Source of the DNA: Strix aluco
Taxonomy: Eukaryota > Chordata > Aves > Strigiformes > Strigidae
NCBI RefSeq assembly: GCF_031877795.1
Contig: NC_133935.1
Location: forward strand, 73,116,303-73,180,302
Length of the DNA: 64,000 nucleotides
Direction: 5' to 3'
Shown: positions 36,001 through 64,000 of the stretch, in pieces
How the letters are laid out: each line of letters opens with the position of its first letter
How positions within the stretch are numbered: the first letter of the stretch is position 1
Notes under the pieces: generated by a model
Told to the model about the DNA's origin: nothing
Databases searched by the model: none
The model's input: only the letters and a program-made list of their open reading frames with translations
Position numbers and translations under genes: made by a program

Positions 36001-38293
36001 TCAATACTTAAGAGTACGAAGAAGTGTCCTTGCTAAATGGAAAATTATTGTTCCTCACTACATACAGAATTCTCTTTAACCAGCTTTAAATCTGAGTGCC
36101 AGGGCAAAGAAAGCAAGAAACAGCCTAACACATCCATCAGTAGATACAGGCTCCAAGAGATTATCTAGAGGGGGTATTGCAACAAGCAACACCAATGACA
36201 GGAGTACAACTCCCTCAACTTCCAGCGAGTCTACCTTAAAACACTGCAGAGCATATCATTCATACAAAAATAAAGTTACATCCTTCACAAATCTACCCAT
36301 CTCACTTTCATTTTAATTGAAAATGACATTTTGACAGGTGTTTCAAAGTGGTACATGCTCAGCCTCGAAGGGGTGTGCCACAAGCTGTTAGGCGTGAGCC
36401 CTGCCTTTCCCCTCAGTATGGCACTGCAGCCTGGCACGATCCCTGAGGCCACGAAGGATTACAGCGCGGTAGCATCTGGACACAGAAATTAGGGATTCAT
36501 TAGTGTAGCTCTGCTCAATGCCTCACAAACTGCTGACCCTCAAACCCTATAACCACCCCACACAACACAACAAGTAGGAGGAGAAACAAGAACAAAAAAG
36601 GATAAGAAGGATTGCTCTAAGTTATTCAGCAGCTACCACCAAATCTATGAACTGCAACAGTTTCATATTGGGACTGTGCCCTGACAATCACTTTACCTCA
36701 AAATCAAGAGCCCTCAATTTCCTCTGATAGATCAAATGCATTTATTCCTCTAAGCACTGTGGTTGACACGTCTCACTCTAAAAGGCAATATGTAAAAAGA
36801 CAAAAACAATAAAGCCTGGTTTTACTTTTATTTGTTGCTATTGTTTAGGCTGTCCTGTTGGCTAAACAGATGACCGAGCAAACACACAACTATGACATCA
36901 GGCTTCCCCAGACTACTGGAATAGGACATCAGACATAATCATGATAAAGGTACCTATTTTCCACTTGTTGGAAAATTTTGTTTTCTACCAGAATACACAA
37001 AAATGCAACACCAGAAAAAGTCTCTGCAGGACCCAAATCCATTTGTAAATAGGGATAAGTAAAACAAATTTAAATAAAACCCTTGTGTATTATTCAGTCC
37101 ATTGAACTGCCAATAAAAAACAATGAAGTTCCTGATGCTTTTCTTCCAGAATATTTACCTGAGTTAGCTGCTCAACTAATCCAAACTAGCAAACTTATTA
37201 GTCATTCATGTTTCACAGAAGGATAACAAATTCCAGTCTGTGTAAGCAGAATTAGCAGGATTAAGTCCAGAAAAAAACAGGAAAAACATACCAAAATTAT
37301 CAAGAGTACTTAGAGAAGCTCTAATTAGAGGTGATTATATCCTCCTGAATTGTCACCTTCATCAATTTTTCTTAAGCTTTATTTTTGCATTTCAGGTTTT
37401 TTTAATGTTCACAAATATAGATCAAATACAAAACCTTATACATATAAATTTACAATGTAATCTTTGCTAAGGGGAAGAAAAAAAACCAACAAAAAACCCC
37501 CTAGCAAAAGCCCCACGTCCACTCATCTATTCATCAGACCAGGCCAGCATGCTAACCAGCAAAGTATCAAAGCTACGAAAAGAAATTTAAGCGCACGAGA
37601 AAGTTTCCTCCCCAGCGTACAACTACGGAACCAGAAAACACATCATCGGCACCCATCTCGGGAAGCGCTGCGGGCAGACGGGCGCCACCTCTGAAACGCT
37701 ACAGGCTGCATCCACCTGCGGCAGGCCGACGGGCTCCGGACACACCGGCCTACTTCGGGCAAGGCCGCCCGCCCGCCCCGGCGCGGCCCGGGAGCGCGCC
37801 CCGCCGCCGGCAGCGGCCGCGCCGGACGCTGCGTCCAGCCCCTCCGCGCTCCGCAGCCCGCCCCGGGCCGGGAGAGGGGCCTCCACCCGCGGAGCGGCCC
37901 CCCGCAGGCCGGCGGCCGAGCCCCCCCGCGGGGCGGGGGCAGGGGCCGAGAGCCGCCGATGCCAGGGGAACGGGGAGGGGGGGGGCGGGGCCGCCGCACG
38001 CGACCGTTGGAGGGCGCCCGGCGGACGAGGGGGGGCGGGGAGCGGCGGCCGGCGAGCCCGGCGCTGAGGGGAGAGACCAGGCCCCGCCGCGCGGGCCGCG
38101 GGGAACCGCGGCGAACCCGGGCCCCACCGGCATTACCGGGCGCCGGGCCGCATCCCGCTGCTACCCTGGCACCGCCCCGCACCCGGCGGCCCCGCGCGCG
38201 GCCTCTCCCCGCCCGGTAGCGCGGAGCGGGCCCAGGTGGGGACGGGTATAAATGGGTCCCCCGGCCTCTCCCCTCCTCACCATTGTGGTCCAT
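32043..38293 (-). CDS. CBLL1: CBLL1 (Hakai), RING-type E3 ubiquitin ligase; full gene span, 6 coding exons
   Basis: Joining (minus strand) 38281-38293, 35338-35505, 34887-34987, 34547-34630, 33639-33712 and 32043-33084 gives 1482 nt, 493 aa (human 491). It begins MDHNDNDLQGTNSSGSLGGL and ends RYRPYYQ. The RING domain has C109, C112, C125, H127, C130, C133, C145 and C148. It continues into the HYB region with a C2H2-like finger (C166, C172, H185, H190). Residues from about 200 to the end are proline- and histidine-rich and disordered. Hakai ubiquitinates tyrosine-phosphorylated E-cadherin and is also a subunit of the m6A methyltransferase complex. Its start lies in a CpG island. All introns are GT-AG. 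A tandem acceptor at exon 3 may give a 492-aa form. Confidence 0.97.
33639..33712 (-). CDS. CBLL1: CBLL1 coding exon 5 (aa 123-146), RING core
   Basis: The 74-nt exon encodes IPCKHVFCYDCAILHEKKGD and KMCP, supplying C125, H127, C130, C133 and C145. The donor is gg|gtaagt. Confidence 0.96.
34547..34630 (-). CDS. CBLL1: CBLL1 coding exon 4 (aa 95-122), start of RING
   Basis: The 84-nt exon encodes INLLGEKDDTPVHFCDKCGL and PIKMYGRM, including the first RING cysteine pair (C109, C112). Confidence 0.96.
34887..34987 (-). CDS. CBLL1: CBLL1 coding exon 3 (aa 61-94)
   Basis: The exon encodes EFDYNKEERYECKGGEMFGN and QRRFPGPIFWDYK. The acceptor reads cagaag, so splicing at 34987 or three bases later (34984) are both possible; the later one removes one Glu and matches the spacing of the usual human protein. 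Confidence 0.93.
35338..35505 (-). CDS. CBLL1: CBLL1 coding exon 2 (aa 5-60)
   Basis: The 168-nt exon encodes the N-terminal segment with LGGLDVRRRIPIKLISKQ, nearly identical to mammals. Confidence 0.95.
35506..38280 (-). other. CBLL1: CBLL1 intron 1
   Basis: The left two-thirds is AT-rich with no feature recognised. From about 37560 the intron enters the CpG island, with G-rich tracts near 37972-37990. Confidence 0.75.
37972..37990 (+). other. G-quadruplex-capable G tract in CBLL1 intron 1
   Basis: The plus strand has gggg, then nine Gs, then gggg, separated by single bases. This is the template strand of CBLL1. Structure formation is inference. Confidence 0.5.
38281..38293 (-). CDS. CBLL1: CBLL1 coding exon 1 (aa 1-4)
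   Basis: The 13 coding nt read ATGGACCACAATG before donor gtgagg. The start context has A at -3 and G at +4. The split Asp codon is completed in exon 2. Confidence 0.94.
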
Positions 38294-38331
38294 GATTCGG
38301 CGCGGGGCACTGTGGGAGCGGAAGGGCGCGG

Positions 38332-38345
38332 CCGGAAGCGGAAGC
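38332..38345 (+). promoter_or_regulatory. CBLL1: Tandem ETS-type sites near the CBLL1 start
   Basis: ccggaagcggaagc contains two GGAA cores with the ETS/GABP preference CCGGAAG, 39-52 bp upstream of the ATG. Such sites are common at CpG-island transcription starts. Confidence 0.5.
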
Positions 38346-38610
38346 CGTCAGGAAACGGGAGGGGGGCGTGAAAAAGTGCGCAGTGGGGGAAGCGTTTGCC
38401 GGACCGCGCTCACCGCGCCCCCGCGGAGCGGCCGCGCTGCGGTAGGGCGGCGAGGGCATGGCGGAGCCCGCGGGGCGCTCGGCCGAGCGCAGGGAGCGGC
38501 GCCGCGCCGCAGCCAGACCCCCGCTCCCGACAGGCTGTGCGACGGGCCCGGGGAGGAAGGCGCGGCCGTTGCGCAGCGCCTGCCGGGATGGCGGCCGGCC
38601 CCCCGCTGCC

Positions 38611-38626
38611 CCCTGGGGGGTGTAGT
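38611..38626 (-). promoter_or_regulatory. CBLL1: ZNF143-like motif upstream of CBLL1
   Basis: On the minus strand actacaccccccaggg resembles the SBS/ZNF143 consensus (ACTACAATTCCCAG) with a few mismatches. It lies about 320 bp upstream of the ATG. Confidence 0.35.
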
Positions 38627-38984
38627 GCCGCCCGTCCGCGCCCGCGCCTGCGCGCTGCGCCGGGAGCCGCCGGCTGGGGGTGTCCGCGGACATGGCGGCG
38701 GCGGGGGGCTGGGCCCCGCGGGGTGGCAGGGCCTGCACGGGGCAGGTGGGGCCGCTGCGGGGAGGCCCCGGGGCCCTCGGCGGCGCTGGCAGGTTCGCTG
38801 TGCGTCCCCCTCGGGGCCCGCCTCGGCCTCTGGGGGCTCCTGCCCCGCTGGCAGCCGCTTCCAGCTGCTGAGGGGGGAATTCACACGCGCTCCTGCCTGG
38901 GTGGCCGGGGCGATGCAGGCTTCGGAAGGCCTTGGAGCCGCAGCAGGGAAGAGTAGCTGGAAACAGGAGACAAGACCCTGTGGC

Positions 38985-40639
38985 TTCCTGGAGAAGGGTA
39001 AAATCAAAAGTGAGAGGGATCTTTCTGTTCAGGAGCCATGACAGCGGTGCCAGCGCGCTTAGTGGGAGGGTGTTTTATATGGCGCGGGCTTCCAAGAAGC
39101 TGGACAAATCGGAAACCACGTTGGGCTCTGTCAGCTGCTGATGGTCAGACTTGTTTTACGGTGGAAACAGAAGATTCGTGACAGTCAAGGCTATAGGAGT
39201 ACCAATGACTTGATGGAATGCTGGACCTCCAGTATGCCCTAAAGCTTCACAGCACTAGACCTAAAGAGACTACTTTGTGTAATTTCCATAAACTTAGCAT
39301 TTTGTAAATCCTATGTAAATCAGTGGGATACTGTATAACATGCTTCTATAGCACTGAAAAAAGCAATATAAATACAATTAAATCATAGGTTATAGGGTAG
39401 AAAGTGGCCTTAAGCAGTCCTTCCACAGCCGTAAGGTAGGGGCAACTGTACTTCAAACACAGATTCAAAGTCTGTAGGATTGGGGTCTTGTGTCCCTACA
39501 ATGTCAGTTGCGGATGAAAATATTAACACAATAATGATTTAGCAGCAAATCAAGATTTATTAATAACTAGCAGCACTTAATCATTAACCAATTTAAAGAT
39601 CTACAAAATAATTCAGTAAAATACGGTAAAATAGCAACTTAACAACAGATTTGAGGATGACAAGATTCACACTAACTTACTATATGGTACCTTAAATCTA
39701 TAGATATATACATGCACATTCACAAACACAAGACGTACAAACACACAGACAAAAGTATTTGGATCCAGTGGAATAAGTATGTCCCCACACTTGTGAAAAT
39801 AACTGTGTATACCCAAACACGTTGGTAAGCTGAGAGAGAGTGGGTGAAAGAGAAGCTAGCTCAAAGTTAAAATTTCCCTCCTCTCGAGTTCAGAGTAAAT
39901 ACAGGGCATCGGCATTCCTCAGCAGGTGATGGAGACTCAAATTGATTGATTTGGCCCTGGGCTCCTGCCGGCTCTAACGGCAGGCGGTACCTTAAGGGTT
40001 TTGGTAGCCGAGAGGTTCCCAGCTGAGGGGAGATGCTGATCACAGCCCGGTGCGGTCTAGGAGAGCTCAGAGGGTCTCACTTGGGCTCGCTGGTTATAGG
40101 GTCCAAGATAACTGATTTTCGTCACTCAGGCCCAGCTCGAACAATGAAGTATTCTGGTGTCTTCTGCCAGTTGCACAAGAACTTGATGGGTGTGTGATTC
40201 TGCTGTCGTTCTCCCTCCACTACCTCCCAAGTACAGGTGTACCAGACTGGTAGGAGGTGACGGGCTGTTAAGACCGTTCCCTGAACGCTCCCTTCACTGC
40301 CATTTGCGGTACTTAATGTTGTATGTGCTCCAGGAGGGGGCTGGAATCACACCAAGCACCGAATGGCCCACGGAGGAGCAGGGAGAGGAAGAATTGCACC
40401 ACCACACTCTCATTAACTTTACAGCTTTTACATGTAAAGCTGCCATTTAAGCCTAATGCTTCTTGTCTTACCCCCACAAGGCAGAGAGAACAGGTCTTCC
40501 CTTCTGCGTTTGTTGTTCCTCAAAAGGGAGACCCAAGGGAAGTGTGACACTGATCCCGGCATAATACGCTTTCTTTCCCCATAACAAGAATTCACAAAGA
40601 GAAGACTTAAAAAAACCCCAAACATGCAGATGCATGGAA
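38985..40639. other. Intergenic region between CBLL1 promoter and SLC26A4 3' end
   Basis: No gene was recognised. The part from 39489 to about 40150 may be LTR-like (separate entry). A patch of higher GC runs from about 39940 to 40400. Confidence 0.5.
39489..40150 (-). mobile_element. Possible antisense LTR-like fragment
   Basis: Read on the minus strand, the segment has an AATAAA in AT-rich sequence near 39560 followed by a short tail that ends in aca next to 39489, the layout of an LTR R/U5 end. The upstream part is more GC-rich. The other boundary and a target duplication were not found, and no coding part was seen. Family is not assigned. Confidence 0.28.
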
Positions 40640-40660
40640 CACGCTTTCAGTATGCACAAC

Positions 40661-40666
40661 TTTATT
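40661..40666 (-). other. SLC26A4: Candidate polyadenylation signal of SLC26A4
   Basis: AATAAA on the minus strand, the most distal good candidate before the repeat-like GC-richer intergenic sequence begins. Confidence 0.4.
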
Positions 40667-43156
40667 TTCTAGTTAATGAATACAATTACTTTTAAAATGC
40701 AGCTTTTTAAAAGGGTAAAAAACTTAAAATATATCTCCAAATTTAATACCTGACATGCAAAGACAGAATAGTAATACTCAAAATGCATACAAAAATATCA
40801 CTTCTTCATTCTACTGAAAAAAGATAAGCACGTCTAGTTGCGTTACTTATGGATGTTTGAATTAATACAGAATTGTATAGCATTTTAGCTTTATTGCAAA
40901 ATCCATTATTTTGGTATCCTTCATTTTGATGGATACATAGATAGAAAAATAAGAAGCACATACCCCTGATCCACCAAGAAAGATATTTGAATGCCTTCTG
41001 CATATTACAGCTTACTGTTCTGTGTAGCTGTAGGCTCTGTGTGAAATGCTATTTTTCAGGAAAAGTTGAATATTTTGTGCCAGTTAAATCAAATACAACC
41101 ATGCCTTGAAGAAATATGTAGGCCAAGAATAAGTGCATTGCATCATATTTTATCACAATTAATTCCAGCTGAAATGTCATATTTGGAAAGGAAACTGAAA
41201 GACTGTTGAATATTTAATTGCTTTTTTCTAAATACCTTTATGGACAAGAACTGGAAAAGGTTCAAAAAATAATGTAAGCCCACATTTCTGTCAAGTAAGA
41301 ATCTATACTCAAACCTCACAGTGCAGATGCTCTCTTGAGGAAAAAAAATCCACTGCTATAATTTTTTATACCATCTTCTCTATAGTATGTGTTCTGTGTA
41401 AAAATGAGCTGAAAGCTCACTTATCAGTCCCAGGCAGAATATTTTACTTTTACTTTTTACATAAAATGTACATCCACTTTAAAAAAGCAATACAGCCTCT
41501 GAGAAACATGTTACTGGCCTTGTCCTTCACCACCATGTGCTGCCAACAGTGGCTGATATTTGGGTTAATGTAAGTTGGGGGCATGGCCTTATAGGAAAGT
41601 TTTGTCAGTAATGTGGGCAGAAGTGCCAACCTCTTGCGTTAGGCTGGTGAATGGAAGGGCAGAGAATGAGGACAGGTAGTGCTAAAAGTATGACTTGTCA
41701 AATCACAGCCTGAGGCTAAGCATTAGTGTAAATAGAAATTAATACTTCCATCAGAGGAGGTGCAGATCAGTCTGATTTGCCTCTTAAACACATGCCTAAT
41801 TCTCAGCTTGTGGAGATGCCAGCCTGACAGACAAGTGGCGTATGTCTATTTGTAAATACAAACCTGTGGTTTGTTGACTTGGACTGGAACAGCAATATTG
41901 TCTAGGTTCAAGCCTGTATTGCATTTGAAATGAGAAACTTCACTGACTGTCACGAGGGCTAAAGTTTTTACCTTAATTAGAGAATAAAGATGTCAGTCTG
42001 ATGCTGTTACCTACTGTGTAAGTCCAATTGACTGAAGGTTATAGGATTTTTTTCACTGATTTTGATGGAGTTCACTCAGGTCCTTAGGACAAAATAATTT
42101 ATTTAGTGCTTAGCTTTTCACCTGAGATTTTCTGCTAACATGCAGCGAAAATCTTCTCTGTGCTGTGTGATATAGGAAAATTTCTCTGACATAATCAAAT
42201 AAGGAGACTTAAATATGTGAACATACTGAAGCTAATTAGCCCACATTGTGAAACTTAAAGGGATTTTATACCTGGACATTTCTTACACTTCTTTATTACC
42301 TGTTCCCTCGCCATGCAAGTTTTTTTTTTCCATTTAAAAAAATAATGTAGTGCTAAAATATTTAAGGTAGCAGTCTGCTTGCCATCAAAACACATTTCTT
42401 CTTCATTGAAAGTAAGAACATTGTTCTCCTGTATACCTATTTTATATAGTCCTAAAGTAAGGATTAAAGTTTTGCAGGTCAAACCCTTTATCTTTTGTAA
42501 ATTATTGCACTTGTGCATTATGGACTGTCAAATGTAAAAGAACAGCAGCAGTTTGATGTAGAATATTAAAAGAAAAATTATGCTATTATAAAAATATAAC
42601 TATTCATTAAACTAAATAAACTCCTATATTCCATTTTAAAAAAACCCAAACCTCTATACTAGGTTACATTCTGACTTTCTTACTTGCACTCAGTTGCAGC
42701 CTGTTCTATGGATTCCATTAAGTACTTGGGGACTAAGGTTTTTGTTAATCTAATTTATGTCATGTTCTGCCTCTTGATCAAAGGTATGTAACCTAGCCAA
42801 AATAATCTGTGTATACTTCATTTTAAGGACAATCATTAATAGTAGTGCATGATTTGGTACAATGGGATTAATAGAGAACTCATGAACCCACATTGAAGAG
42901 TTTTTTTCTATTGAAACTTACACTATTTGAAGTTTTATAGTAGTTCAGTGCCATTTTCTGTTCATGTGACTGTATCACCTGTCACCCATTTCAGTTATCT
43001 AACAACCTGCAGCAGTTTAAGGAATTGCTTGGAAAAAACAATCGCGATACCTTTTTCAAGACTTGTCAGCACATATGCTCACACTAATGTTCTAGAATTG
43101 CAAAGCCTTGGCTGGCTACAACTCCTTCCCTCTCACTAGGCACTGTACAAATACAG

Positions 43157-43177
43157 AAAAAAAAAAAAAAAAAAAAA
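43157..43177. repeat. A21 homopolymer (U-tract in the SLC26A4 3' UTR)
   Basis: Twenty-one consecutive A on the plus strand, hence U21 in the SLC26A4 transcript. There is no sign of an adjacent processed pseudogene. Confidence 0.9.
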
Positions 43178-43568
43178 GCTTGCCATCCAAAGGTTTTGGT
43201 CTCTTCAACTCTCCTGGGCAGACAACAAAACAGTTTTTCATCCTGTACACACTGATAAAACAGTGTAATGCACTTCTGCCTTACTTCTGCCTACTCAGTC
43301 CCAAAACTGAGTAGATCTTTCATAATAGTCTTCTGATTTTTTTAATCAATATATCACATCGGAAAGTGCTTGTTGAATCAAGGTTCAGAATATTTCCGGG
43401 ATAACATTAGCTAAAATTTGGAGATTTCTAGAGATCTGTATCATTCAGACAAACAATCAGGGTTTTCTTCAAGTGCAAAGATTGGTTTCATTGCAGAAAA
43501 TGCTTATATAGTACCGGTGCATAATATTGCTGTGAGTTCACAAGTAGGACAGTACCAGCAGTCTATCT

Positions 43569-64000
<20,432 letters not shown>

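Larger units (their letters stand above)
37560..38980. promoter_or_regulatory. CBLL1: CpG island and promoter of CBLL1
   Basis: GC content rises sharply compared with both flanks and CpG is frequent throughout (for example gcggcggcggg-type stretches). It spans the CBLL1 translation start at 38293 and about 700 bp on either side, as expected for a housekeeping promoter. Open frames inside it are composition artefacts. The TSS lies a little above 38293. Confidence 0.9.
40640..43568 (-). other. SLC26A4: Probable SLC26A4 3' UTR
   Basis: From the stop at 43569-43571 the minus strand runs about 2.9 kb through AT-rich sequence to an AATAAA (40661-40666). This is similar in size to long 3' UTRs reported for pendrin. 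Several other AATAAA copies lie inside (for example near 40890 and 42288), so shorter forms are possible. Confidence 0.5.

Noticed and set aside
37643-39041. Several long open frames in the CpG island on both strands
   Set aside because: Very high GC removes stop codons; products are Ala/Gly/Pro/Arg-rich and resemble no protein.

Overview
This is a nuclear vertebrate window, almost certainly avian and probably neoavian. It has large spliced genes with GT-AG introns, a CpG-island promoter, several CR1 LINE copies with the bird-type short 3' tail (attctatg / atagaatag), and a short piece resembling a common neoavian LTR. Three genes were recognised by protein similarity and reconstructed exon by exon. 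They are SLC26A3 (chloride anion exchanger DRA, + strand, complete CDS), CBLL1 (Hakai E3 ubiquitin ligase, - strand, complete CDS) and SLC26A4 (pendrin, - strand, exon 4 onward, cut by the right window edge). This is the conserved amniote block SLC26A4-CBLL1-SLC26A3, seen in reverse.

Layout. 1-8800 is upstream of SLC26A3 coding sequence; no gene was recognised there. 8870-23299 holds 20 SLC26A3 coding exons totalling 2268 nt (755 aa plus stop). 23.8-28.8 kb is intergenic, with a decayed LINE. 28.8-32.0 kb is the probable CBLL1 3' UTR, and 32043-38293 holds its six coding exons (493 or 492 aa, depending on a tandem acceptor). 37.56-38.98 kb is a CpG island around the CBLL1 start. 39.0-40.6 kb is intergenic. 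40.6-43.57 kb is the probable SLC26A4 3' UTR, and 43569-64000 holds SLC26A4 exons 21 back to 4. All listed exons join in frame with standard splice sites, and no disabling change was seen.

The two transporters are paralogues. Thirteen consecutive internal exon pairs have identical lengths and phases apart from one 3-nt difference, so they are an inverted duplicate pair with CBLL1 between them. Both encode SLC26 anion exchangers with a membrane transport domain and a cytosolic STAS domain. CBLL1 is functionally unrelated (ubiquitin ligase, also part of the m6A writer complex).

I found no new biological system. The items worth a second look are a NAGNAG acceptor in CBLL1, a shortened glycosylated loop in avian SLC26A3, 24-nt terminal coding exons in both transporters, insertions close to splice sites, a 71-bp element with inverted ends in the CBLL1 3' UTR, and CpG-island features. 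Repeat names and UTR ends come from reading and memory, not from a database search or transcript data.
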